Origin: Bradyrhizobium sp. NP1
Lineage (GTDB): Bacteria > Pseudomonadota > Alphaproteobacteria > Rhizobiales > Xanthobacteraceae
Length of the DNA stretch: 64,000 nt
Direction of reading: 5' to 3'
Assembly (NCBI RefSeq): GCF_030378205.1
Contig: NZ_CP127385.1
Coordinates: forward strand, 930,001-994,000
Shown here: piece after piece, positions 35,651 through 43,736 of the stretch
Layout of the letters: each line of letters starts with the position of its first letter
Numbering within the stretch: the stretch's first letter is position 1
The notes under the pieces: model-generated
The model's database searches: none
Seen by the model: the letters and a program-made list of their open reading frames with translations, nothing else
Told to the model about the DNA's origin: nothing
Made by a program: the position numbers and the translations under genes

Positions 35651-36144
35651 GCAAGCCGCCCGCACCGGATGACTCCAGCAATCGCATCGTCGCGGTGACG
35701 CTCGACGAGGAGTCGATCGGCCGTTCCGGGCCCGACATCGAGCATGAGCGCGCGATCGCGATCTACGACCTGATCGAGCAGAACCTGTTCGCGCCCGACG
35801 CGGCCGATGGCATCGGTCCCTTCACGCTGCATCTCGGCATCACCGGCAACCGGCTGATGTTCGACATCCGCCGCGAGGACGGCACGCCAGTGGTGGCGCA
35901 TCTTTTGTCGCTGACGCCGTTTCGCCGCATCGTCAAAGACTATTTCATGATCTGCGACAGCTACTACCAGGCGATCCGCACCGCGACGCCCGACAAGATC
36001 GAGGCGATCGACATGGGCCGGCGCGGCATCCATGACGAGGGATCGCGCACGCTGCAGGAACGGCTGAAGGGCAAGGTGCGGGTCGATTTCGAGACCGCGC
36101 GGCGCCTGTTCACGCTGATCACCGTGCTGCACTGGAAGGGCTGA
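35647..36144 (+). CDS. UPF0262 family protein
   Basis: A 165-residue protein of the alphaproteobacterial UPF0262 family, recognised by [37 protein letters not shown] and the C-terminal [17 protein letters not shown]. Function unknown. Translationally coupled to hisD and 6 bp from the phosphatase gene. Confidence 0.9.
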   Translation: MSKPPAPDDSSNRIVAVTLDEESIGRSGPDIEHERAIAIYDLIEQNLFAPDAADGIGPFTLHLGITGNRLMFDIRREDGTPVVAHLLSLTPFRRIVKDYFMICDSYYQAIRTATPDKIEAIDMGRRGIHDEGSRTLQERLKGKVRVDFETARRLFTLITVLHWKG

Positions 36145-36150
36145 CCTTCG

Positions 36151-36618
36151 ATGGATGCGCCTCACCGCGCGCGCAATCCTCAAGCCGTGTTGTTCGCCTG
36201 CGGCATGAACAGCGTCCGTTCGCCGATGGCGGAAAGCCTGCTGCAGCATATGTTCCCGCATGCGCTCTACGTCAAATCAGCAGGCGTCAGGAAGGGCGAG
36301 CTCGATCCGTTCGCGGTCGCGGTCATGGCCGAGCTCGGCCAGGACATATCCGGCCACAAGCCGACCACCTTCGAGGAACTGGAGGACTGGGAGGGGCTGA
36401 ATTTCGACCTCATCATCACGCTGTCGCCGGAGGCGCACCACAAGGCGCTGGATCTGACGCGAACGGTCGCCGCCGATGTCGAATACTGGCCGACGCATGA
36501 TCCGACCGGCACGGAAGGCACCCGCGAGCAGAAGCTTGCCGCCTATCGCGAGGTCTGCGACGGGCTGTTGCTGCGCATCCGCCGCCGCTTTGCCAAGGTC
36601 GTGGCCGCGGGCGGGTAA
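36151..36618 (+). CDS. Low-molecular-weight protein tyrosine phosphatase family protein
   Basis: A 155-residue cytosolic protein. The phosphatase P-loop Cx5R appears as FACGMNSVRSPMAE near the N-terminus, and the general acid as HDPTGTEG near residue 118. The fold is shared by tyrosine phosphatases and arsenate reductases (ArsC); genes at this locus are usually annotated as LMW phosphatase, and no extra arsenate-reductase cysteines are seen. Same operon as hisD. Confidence 0.87.
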   Translation: MDAPHRARNPQAVLFACGMNSVRSPMAESLLQHMFPHALYVKSAGVRKGELDPFAVAVMAELGQDISGHKPTTFEELEDWEGLNFDLIITLSPEAHHKALDLTRTVAADVEYWPTHDPTGTEGTREQKLAAYREVCDGLLLRIRRRFAKVVAAGG

Positions 36619-36670
36619 CGCGCTCTCGTCTGTGCCGAGAGACTGAGTTGGTGCCGCGGCCTCACCTGTG

Positions 36671-36807
36671 CTCCCTCCCCCTGAAGGGGGCAGGGACGGG
36701 GAGGGGGTCAGCTTCACGCTGACCGTTTCCACGAGTGTCGGTTCGATCCCCTCCCGCTTTGCGCCTCGCAGCGCAAAGCGACCTACCCTTTTCAAGGGGA
36801 GGTTGGA
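36671..36807. repeat. Cluster of palindromic repeats in the gap before maf
   Basis: Consecutive dyads: CTCCCTCCCC...GGGGAGGGGG; GGTCAGC TTCAC GCTGACC; GCTTTGCGC CTCGCA GCGCAAAGC; and CCTACCCTTTTCAAGGGGAGG. The first and last belong to a CCCTCCCC/GGGGAGGG family also seen at 54276-54300 and 56414-56436. No open frame for a protein is convincing in 36619-36958. Confidence 0.7.
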
Positions 36808-36958
36808 AGCGTCGAATCCAACGCGATAGCGGCGGTCCAGTTGACATAATCCTGTAACACCCGCGCCTCGAAAGCGGCCACAACGGGTTGTGGAACGGGG
36901 TGCCATCCGATACGTTCCGCGCGCCGCTCACCCCGCCGATTCTTCACCCAAATTCCCC

Positions 36959-37591
36959 ATGCTTGGCCGCCCCAAATTCGTTCTTGCTTCCGGTTCGCCA
37001 CGGCGCCTGGCGCTGCTCAACCAGGCTGGGATCGAGCCGGATGCGCTGCGCCCGGCCGACGTCGACGAGACGCCGCGGCGGGGCGAGCTGCCGCGGGCCT
37101 GCGCCAACCGCCTGGCGCGGGCGAAGGCGGATGCCGCGCTGAAATCGGTGCAGCTCGACGACGAGCTGCGCGGCGCCTACATCCTCGCCGCCGACACCGT
37201 GGTCGCGGTCGGCCGGCGTATCCTGCCCAAGGCCAATCTGGTCGACGAGGCCTCGCAATGTCTGCGGCTGCTCTCGGGCCGCAACCATCGCGTCTACACC
37301 GCGATCTGCGTGGTGACGCCAAAGGAAAGCTTTCGCCAGCGCCTGGTGGAAACCCGCGTGCGCTTCAAGCGCCTCTCCGAGGACGACATTCAGGCCTATG
37401 TCGGCTCCGGCGAATGGCGCGGCAAGGCCGGTGGCTACGCCGTGCAGGGCATCGCCGGTTCCTTCGTGGTGAAGATGGTCGGCTCCTACACCAACGTCGT
37501 GGGGCTGCCCCTCTATGAATCCACCGCGCTGCTGTCAGGCGAAGGTTTTCCGATCCGCTTCGGCTGGCTCAGCGCCGTCAATGCCGGCTGA
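36959..37591 (+). CDS. maf: Maf-like nucleotide pyrophosphatase
   Basis: A 210-residue house-cleaning enzyme hydrolysing non-canonical or UTP/dTTP-type nucleoside triphosphates. The start [19 protein letters not shown], the catalytic Asp in [20 protein letters not shown] and the C-terminal [20 protein letters not shown] and VVGLPLYE motif are all present. ATG 36959 gives the usual N-terminus; the frame is open further upstream through repeat sequence. Confidence 0.93.
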   Translation: MLGRPKFVLASGSPRRLALLNQAGIEPDALRPADVDETPRRGELPRACANRLARAKADAALKSVQLDDELRGAYILAADTVVAVGRRILPKANLVDEASQCLRLLSGRNHRVYTAICVVTPKESFRQRLVETRVRFKRLSEDDIQAYVGSGEWRGKAGGYAVQGIAGSFVVKMVGSYTNVVGLPLYESTALLSGEGFPIRFGWLSAVNAG

Positions 37592-37625
37592 GCCGGGCCC
37601 GGCATTGGTGTAGGCTCGGGACAAG

Positions 37626-37838
37626 ATGGCTGACGATCCAGGCAAGCATGTCCCGGCCGCACCCGGCCCGCGCAATAAGAGCCCGACGGCAAAATCCTGC
37701 CCGATCTGCGGCAAGCCGGCGTCGCATGCGACACGCCCGTTCTGTTCCGCGCGCTGCCGCAGCGTCGACCTGAATCGCTGGCTTTCCGGCTCCTATGTCG
37801 TGCCGGGCGCCCCCGATGACGCCGACGACGTGGAATAG
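37626..37838 (+). CDS. yacG: DNA gyrase inhibitor YacG
   Basis: A 70-residue zinc-ribbon protein with SCPICGKP and FCSARCRSVDLNRWL, i.e. CxxC-x14-CxxxC. YacG binds GyrB and blocks DNA binding by gyrase. Placement after maf and before tRNA-Phe is standard in Rhizobiales. Confidence 0.93.
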   Translation: MADDPGKHVPAAPGPRNKSPTAKSCPICGKPASHATRPFCSARCRSVDLNRWLSGSYVVPGAPDDADDVE

Positions 37839-37965
37839 GCGTGGTTTTCGAATGGCTTGGGATATCGGCTGCGCCGGTGCGCCGCGGTGGCCTTAGGCCA
37901 TGGACAGCGCCGCTTGGGGCCACTATAAACCGCCCGCTCGGTTGGGCCTTGGGCTCAGGCGGGAT

Positions 37966-38041
37966 GCCCAGGTAGCTCAGTTGGTAGAGCATGCGACTGA
38001 AAATCGCAGTGTCGGTGGTTCGATTCCGCCCCTGGGCACCA
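37966..38041 (+). tRNA. tRNA-Phe (GAA)
   Basis: Complete cloverleaf: acceptor GCCCAGG/CCTGGGC with encoded CCA, D-arm AGCTCAGTTGGTAGAGC, anticodon loop CTGAAAA in a TGCGA/TCGCA stem (anticodon GAA) and T-arm with GTTCGATTCC. Confidence 0.96.
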
Positions 38042-38129
38042 TGCCGGCTTTTGCGAGCCTCGTTTTCGACCTGAAGTGACGTCCGGGCCGGCCCGCGGAT
38101 CAGCGAGAGGCCGCCGGAAACCTGTCCAG

Positions 38130-39704
38130 TTATGCCGCGGCAGGAGGCCCGAACGATCTGGTCAGCGCGTCAGCGAGTCCGAGCCGGGTTGCATCCCCCA
38201 CCCAAGCCACATAGCCGTCGGGCCGAATTAACACCGCGGTCGGAGCAGCAACCGTCCCGATTGCCGGAAGCTCCCACGCGCCGACGTATTTGGCGTCGAT
38301 CATTTGGACCCGGTCCGCCCATGGAGCGATGTCGAAGCCTCCGGGCTCACCGAGGTTGAGCAGCACCGGCCGGGCATCGTGCAGCAGGGCGAACACTCGC
38401 CGCGGGCCGTTGGCGGTGTCGAGGTCGAGATCGGGCATGCGGCGCCCGAGCAGCGGGTGTCCCTCGCCAAGGTCGTAGTGAATGTCCAGCCCGGACAGCA
38501 TCGCAGCAAATCGCTTGCGAGGCTCCTGCATGCCGAGGAGCTCGGCCATTGTGTCGCGCAATGCCCTGGTGTGTTCGTCTTCGCGGCGAAGCGCGACGGC
38601 GGCCATCGTGTTGCGCAACACCCGGGCAGCGACCGGGTGACGCTCGGCGTGATAGGTGTCCAGCAGGCTCTCCGGCGCTGTCCGCTTGACCACCTGGGCC
38701 AGCTTCCATCCCAGATTCACCGCATCCTGCACACCGGTCTGAAGGCCCTGTCCACCGTCGGGCGGATGTATGTGCGCGGCGTCCCCGGCCACCAGCACCC
38801 GTCCCTTGCGGTAGGCTTCGGCCTGCCGGGTGGCATCGGTAAACCGGGAGATCCAGGTGGGACTGTGTATCCCGTAATCGGTTCCGTAGACGGCGATCAG
38901 CGCCTCGCTGAGATCGGCCAAGGTGGGCTCGCCGGTGGCTCCGACCTGCCGCTCGGTCACCAGAATTCCCACCGGTCCCCGATCCGCGTAGACCACCTTG
39001 CCGTCGCGAATCTCGTATTCCACCCTACCCAGGGAATGAATGCCGAGGGCGTCACGGTGGATGCCCCATTCCGCCGGCGTCTCGGCCAGCTCGGCCTCGG
39101 CGATCAGGCTGCTGGTGGTCGGATCCGATCCCGGGAACGCGATGCCGGCTACTTTACGGATCAGACTGCGTCCGCCGTCGCAACCGACGAGATATTGCGC
39201 CCGCAGCGACCCGCCGTCACCGAGCGCGACGTCGACGCCGGAGTCATCCTGTGCGAAGCCCGTCACCTCGATGCCGCGATAGATGGGCACCGCCAGTTCA
39301 CCGATCCACCCGGCGAGGATGCGCTCGATATGGTTTTGCCGCAGCCCGAGCCCGTAAGGGTGCCGGGTCGGAAAGTCGCTGATGTCCAGCCGATTCCCCG
39401 CGAACCCGGCAACCTGCGCCTTCTGCCCCTCAGAGAGGAAGCGATCGGCAATTCCGCGCTGATCGAGGACCTCGATGGTCCGCGAGTGCAGACCGCCTGC
39501 GCGCGAGCCGGCAAGGTCCTGGCTGGTGCGCCGCTCGACAATGGCAACGTCGACCTTCGCCAACGCCAACTCGCCTGCCAACACCAATCCGGTGGGACCT
39601 GCTCCGACGATCAATACTGCATGGTCGGCCGCACTTCCCGTCGTTTCCGCGGCGGCGACCAACTCGGCCGCGCGCGAACCGCACGTCGACAACAGCACGG
39701 ACAT
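38130..39704 (-). CDS. FAD-dependent aromatic-compound monooxygenase (PheA/TfdB-like)
   Basis: A 524-residue flavoprotein hydroxylase using NAD(P)H and O2. It has the FAD motif VLIVGAGPTGLVLAGELA, the DG motif LVGCDGGRSLIRK and the GD motif GRVLVAGDAAHIHPPDGGQG followed by LQTGVQDAVNLGWKLA. The C-terminal thioredoxin-like domain (HDARPVLLNLGEPG onward) places it with polyketide or rifampicin-type and phenol hydroxylases. The N-terminus has about 28 extra residues (VLLSTCGSRAAELVAAAETT) before the first strand. GGAG lies 9 nt upstream. No pathway partners lie nearby; its position just after tRNA-Phe suggests an acquired gene. Confidence 0.85.
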   Translation of the reverse strand: MSVLLSTCGSRAAELVAAAETTGSAADHAVLIVGAGPTGLVLAGELALAKVDVAIVERRTSQDLAGSRAGGLHSRTIEVLDQRGIADRFLSEGQKAQVAGFAGNRLDISDFPTRHPYGLGLRQNHIERILAGWIGELAVPIYRGIEVTGFAQDDSGVDVALGDGGSLRAQYLVGCDGGRSLIRKVAGIAFPGSDPTTSSLIAEAELAETPAEWGIHRDALGIHSLGRVEYEIRDGKVVYADRGPVGILVTERQVGATGEPTLADLSEALIAVYGTDYGIHSPTWISRFTDATRQAEAYRKGRVLVAGDAAHIHPPDGGQGLQTGVQDAVNLGWKLAQVVKRTAPESLLDTYHAERHPVAARVLRNTMAAVALRREDEHTRALRDTMAELLGMQEPRKRFAAMLSGLDIHYDLGEGHPLLGRRMPDLDLDTANGPRRVFALLHDARPVLLNLGEPGGFDIAPWADRVQMIDAKYVGAWELPAIGTVAAPTAVLIRPDGYVAWVGDATRLGLADALTRSFGPPAAA

Positions 39705-40325
39705 TTCTTGTCACTCCGTAGGTTTCTCGCTTCGGTCGGCTTTTCTACGGGATGACGCGGGTCTTGAAGCAAGCCCGTTGCGCGCCACATATTAGAGTGG
39801 GGAGAGACGGGTATTCTTTTCTCGGCCCCGGTGCCGTTCGTCCTTTCTGAGGCGATTCCGCCGCAGCTTCAATGAAGCTGTCCCCTCACGTTCCTGCCGA
39901 AGCTATGCGCTGCTCGCGCTCTCGATCGCACGCAACGACCGATCGATCCGGCGCGGCTGCGACGGAGCGCGAGCTGAATACGACACGCGCGCCATATCGA
40001 CGGCGGCCGCTCGCGGGAAGGCGCGTGTTCAAGATCTGATCGCGATGCATGGTTCGAGGTCGCGCGTCGCGCTGCGCGTGCATGCTGCTGCGCACTGCCG
40101 TGGTTTGCGCATACCGGGCCGACGCAGGCGCGAGGCTGCGAGAACAGGTCCAACCTGTAAGGCAGGTGTAAGGGCAGTGGGCTAGGAAAGCTCGATCGTG
40201 ACCGACGAGAAGATCGCCGGCCCCGCGGCAAGCTGCATGACCTTCGCGTGCAGCATCTGCCCCATCGATCGCGCCGCTCAAGCCAGGCTTCGCCCGGGAC
40301 GCCACAATCATGCAAGCTCAGTCGC
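39705..40325. other. 621-bp gap before the RND pump; no gene proven
   Basis: There is no adaptor protein gene here, though RND pumps usually have one. Near the right end CCTGTAAGGCAGG (about 40153-40165) is a small dyad. A GTG at 40198 opens a 43-codon frame (VTDEKIAGPAASCMTFACSI, then CPIDRAAQ...) whose TGA overlaps the probable TTG start of the pump. This short Cys-rich peptide could be a leader or chance. The rest shows nothing recognisable. Confidence 0.4.
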
Positions 40326-43300
40326 TTGATTAAGTCGCTCCTCGCCTTTGGACTGACGCGCAGCGCCATCGTCGTGCTCGGCGTTATCGTGTTCTGCGCG
40401 GCCGGGCTCGTGGCTTTCACGAAGCTCAACATCGAGGCCTATCCGAACCCGGCGCCCGTGATCCTCGAGATCACCGCGCAGGCGCCCGGCCTTTCCGCCG
40501 AGGAGATGGAGAAGTACTACACCATCCCGATGGAGGTCGGCCTCTATCCGACGCCCGGCGTCGTCAACATCCGCTCCACCTCGTTCTATGGCCTGTCGTT
40601 CGTCCGCGTCACCTTCAAATACGGCACCGACTATTTCTTTGCCCTCACCCAGGCCTCGATCAGCCTGCAGCAGAACGTCAACCTGCCCGGCAATCTGGTG
40701 CCGACGATCCAGTCGTCGAGCCTGGTCGGCGAGATCTACCGCTACCAGATCGTCGGTCCGCCGCATTTCGGCCTGACCAATCTGCGGACGGTGCAGGACT
40801 ATATCGTCACCCGCCGCCTGCTCACGATTCCCGGCGTGGCCCAGATCAACTCCTGGGGCGGCACCACCAAGCAGTTCAACGTCGATGCCGACCTTGAGAA
40901 GCTCGAGGCCTACAACATCACGGGGCCTCAGCTCATCAGCGCGCTCGGCAACGCCAACATCAATGTCGGCGGTCGCGAGATTTCGATCGGCCAGCAGTCG
41001 GTCAACATCCGCGGCATCGGCCTCGTCGACTCCGGCGGCGCGGACGACGCCACCAAGGGCTATCGCGTGCGGGACGTCGAGAACGTTGTCCTCACGCAGT
41101 CGAACGGCCTTCCGATCCAGGTCAAGGATGTTGCGACCGTCTCGGTGGGCTACGTGCCGCGGCTCGGCATTGCCGGCCGCGACAACCAGGACGATATCGT
41201 GGCGGCCATCGTCGTGATGCGGCGCACCGAGCACACCAACGACATCATTCCGCGCGTCGAGGCCGAGGTCGAAAGGCTCAACAGCGACGGCAGCCTGCCG
41301 CCCGGGGTCAGGATCGTGCCGTATTACGACCGCAGCTCGCTGGTCGGCGTGACCACCCGCACGGTGCTGCACAACCTGATCTTCGGCTGCCTGCTGGTGT
41401 TCCTGATCCAGTGGGTCTTTCTCGGCGACCTGCGCAGCGCCGTGATCGTGAGCGCCAACATTCCGCTCGCCCTGTTCTTCGCCATCATCCTTCTGGTGCT
41501 GCAGGGTGAGGACGCCAACCTGCTGTCGCTCGGCGCGGTCGATTTCGGCATCATCGTCGATTCCGCCGTGATCATGATGGAGAACATCTACCGCAATTTC
41601 CAGTCGACGCCCGAGCACCGGCGGACGCTGCTGCAGCAGCTCGGCGAAGGCTATTGGGGTCCCGATCCGACCTCCGCCGTCGGGCCCAACGCCCCACGCT
41701 GGCCGACGCGGCTGCGCATTATCTTCGCGAGCGCCATGCAGGTTGACAAGGCGGTCTTCTTCACGGCGGCGATCACGGTGACCGCGTTCGTGCCGCTGTT
41801 CACGATGCAGGGCGTCGAGGGTCAGATCTTCGGGCCGATGGCGCGCACCTACGGCTATGCACTCGCCGGGGCGCTGTTGTCGACCTTCACCGTCACGCCA
41901 GTGCTGGCGTCGCTGCTGCTTCCGAAGGAAGTGCAGGAAGTGGAAACGCGGATCGTCCGCTCGCTCCGCGCGGCCTACACGCCGGTGCTGCGCTGGGCGC
42001 TCGCCAATCTGCGCGCCGCCGTCATCCTCGGGATTGTCTTCCTTGCCCTCAGCGTGGGCGCGGCAACCCGGCTCGGCAGCGAATTCCTCCCCGCGCTCGA
42101 GGAAGGCAATTTCTGGATCAGGGCCTCGCTTCCGCCCACCGTCTCGCTGGACGCGGGCACCGATGCCACGCGCAAGATGCGCGAAATCCTGCTGCGGCAT
42201 CCCGAGGTCATCACCGTGGTGTCGCAGCACGGCCGTCCCGACAATGGCAGCGACGCCTCGCCCTTCTCCAATGTCGAGCTGTTCGCGCCGCTCAAGCCGT
42301 TCGACGAATGGCCCGCCAATTTGACGAAGGAGAAGCTCACCGAGGAGCTCCAGCGCGAACTCACCGACGAGCTGCCCGGCGTCAACTTCAACTTCTCGCA
42401 ATATATCCAGGACAATGTCGAGGAGGCGCTGTCGGGTGTGAAGGGCGCCAACTCTGTCAAGATCGTCGGCCCCAACCTCGACGTGCTGGAGCGGCTTGCG
42501 AGCCAGGCGATGGCCGAGATGACCAGGATCCGCGGCGTCGCCGACCTCGGCATTTTCCATCTGGAGGGCCAGCCCAACCTCAACATCAGGATCGACCGCG
42601 AGAAGGCCGCGCGCTACGGCCTCAACACCGGCGACATCAACGCGGTGGTGCAGGCGGCGCTGGGCGGCACCAACGCCACCACCATTCTCGAAGGCGACCG
42701 GCAGTTTGCGCTGGCGGTCCGGCTCGAGCCCAAATACCGCAGCAGCATCGACGCGATCCGTACCGTCAAGGTCGCCTACCAGACGCCGTCCGGCATCAAT
42801 GCCTACATTCCCTTGAGCGAGCTCGCCGACATCTCGCTCGATACCGGCGCCTCCTTCATCTATCGCGAGCGCAGCCAGCGCTACATCCCGATCAAGTTCA
42901 GCGTCCGCGGTCGCGACCTCGGCAGCACGGTCGCCGAGGCCCAGGAGCGCGTGGCGAACGCGGTGAAGCTGCCCAACGGCTACCAGATCATCTGGGCCGG
43001 CGAGTTCGACAATCTGCAAGCCGCGAAGAAGCGCCTGATGGTGGTGGTGCCGATCACGTTGCTGCTGATCCTCGTGCTGCTATACGGCCTGTTCAACTCC
43101 TGGCGCGACAGCCTGCTCGCGGTTGCCGGCATTCCGTTTGCGATCGGCGGCGGCCTGATCGCGCTTTATTTCGCCGGGCTCGACTTCAGCGTCTCCGCCG
43201 CGATCGGCTTCATCTCGCTGTTCGGCGTCGCCGTCATGGATGGCATCCTCAACATCACCTATTTCCGCGAGCTCAGGGCGCAGGGCATGACGGTCGCCGA

Positions 43301-43589
43301 AGCGGTGTTTCGCGGTGCCGAGCAGCGCATGCGACCGATGTTGATGACGGCTCTTTCCGCAGGCGTGGGACTGTTCCCGGCAGCCATCTCGCACGGCATC
43401 GGCAGCCAGGTGCAGCGGCCGCTGGCGACGGTGGTGGTCGGAGGTATGTTCATCGGTCCGCTGCTCCTCCTGGTGGTTGCGCCTGCGCTGCGCCGAATTT
43501 TCCTTGCACGAGACGCAACCCCAGTCGCAGACGATACCGAAGCGCCTGCTCCGGCCGATGGGCAAGGCGAAGCCGGGACAACGCCGTGA
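40326..43589 (+). CDS. RND efflux permease, heavy-metal (HME/CzcA-like) type
   Basis: A protein of about 1087 residues with the standard RND layout: TM1 near the N-terminus (IVVLGVIVFCAAGLVAFTKL), a large periplasmic loop, six helices including VDFGIIVDSAVIMMENIYRN on TM4, a second loop, then six more helices (FGVAVMDGILNITYFRELRA on TM10). The metal-pump-like TM4 motif and overall pattern suggest export of metal ions or related cations by proton antiport, but the usual DFG-x3-DGAVVMVEN is altered, so the substrate is open. The start is probably TTG 40326, giving the family beginning LIKSLLAFGLTRSAIVVLG; earlier codons encode an unlikely tail. No adaptor or outer-membrane gene is adjacent. 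Confidence 0.87.
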   Translation: MIKSLLAFGLTRSAIVVLGVIVFCAAGLVAFTKLNIEAYPNPAPVILEITAQAPGLSAEEMEKYYTIPMEVGLYPTPGVVNIRSTSFYGLSFVRVTFKYGTDYFFALTQASISLQQNVNLPGNLVPTIQSSSLVGEIYRYQIVGPPHFGLTNLRTVQDYIVTRRLLTIPGVAQINSWGGTTKQFNVDADLEKLEAYNITGPQLISALGNANINVGGREISIGQQSVNIRGIGLVDSGGADDATKGYRVRDVENVVLTQSNGLPIQVKDVATVSVGYVPRLGIAGRDNQDDIVAAIVVMRRTEHTNDIIPRVEAEVERLNSDGSLPPGVRIVPYYDRSSLVGVTTRTVLHNLIFGCLLVFLIQWVFLGDLRSAVIVSANIPLALFFAIILLVLQGEDANLLSLGAVDFGIIVDSAVIMMENIYRNFQSTPEHRRTLLQQLGEGYWGPDPTSAVGPNAPRWPTRLRIIFASAMQVDKAVFFTAAITVTAFVPLFTMQGVEGQIFGPMARTYGYALAGALLSTFTVTPVLASLLLPKEVQEVETRIVRSLRAAYTPVLRWALANLRAAVILGIVFLALSVGAATRLGSEFLPALEEGNFWIRASLPPTVSLDAGTDATRKMREILLRHPEVITVVSQHGRPDNGSDASPFSNVELFAPLKPFDEWPANLTKEKLTEELQRELTDELPGVNFNFSQYIQDNVEEALSGVKGANSVKIVGPNLDVLERLASQAMAEMTRIRGVADLGIFHLEGQPNLNIRIDREKAARYGLNTGDINAVVQAALGGTNATTILEGDRQFALAVRLEPKYRSSIDAIRTVKVAYQTPSGINAYIPLSELADISLDTGASFIYRERSQRYIPIKFSVRGRDLGSTVAEAQERVANAVKLPNGYQIIWAGEFDNLQAAKKRLMVVVPITLLLILVLLYGLFNSWRDSLLAVAGIPFAIGGGLIALYFAGLDFSVSAAIGFISLFGVAVMDGILNITYFRELRAQGMTVAEAVFRGAEQRMRPMLMTALSAGVGLFPAAISHGIGSQVQRPLATVVVGGMFIGPLLLLVVAPALRRIFLARDATPVADDTEAPAPADGQGEAGTTP

Positions 43590-43736
43590 AGGTCTGACGT
43601 GTTGCGCCCGGTGCCCGATGGCTGGGGCGCCGATCGATTCCGCCGTCGAGCGCTGCAACCCAGAGCGACAGAGGCGATATCTGGTTGTGAGAGCACAACG
43701 GGCTCGGGCACGCGCGCAGCGCGCCAGACCCGTGCG

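Noticed and set aside
37966..38041. tRNA-Phe as an attachment site of an integrated element
   Set aside because: No second copy of the tRNA end and no integrase are visible in the window; kept only as a low-interest hint.
40308..43019. 903-codon minus-strand frame opposite the RND gene
   Set aside because: Antisense shadow with no recognisable domain; the RND protein is clear on the plus strand.
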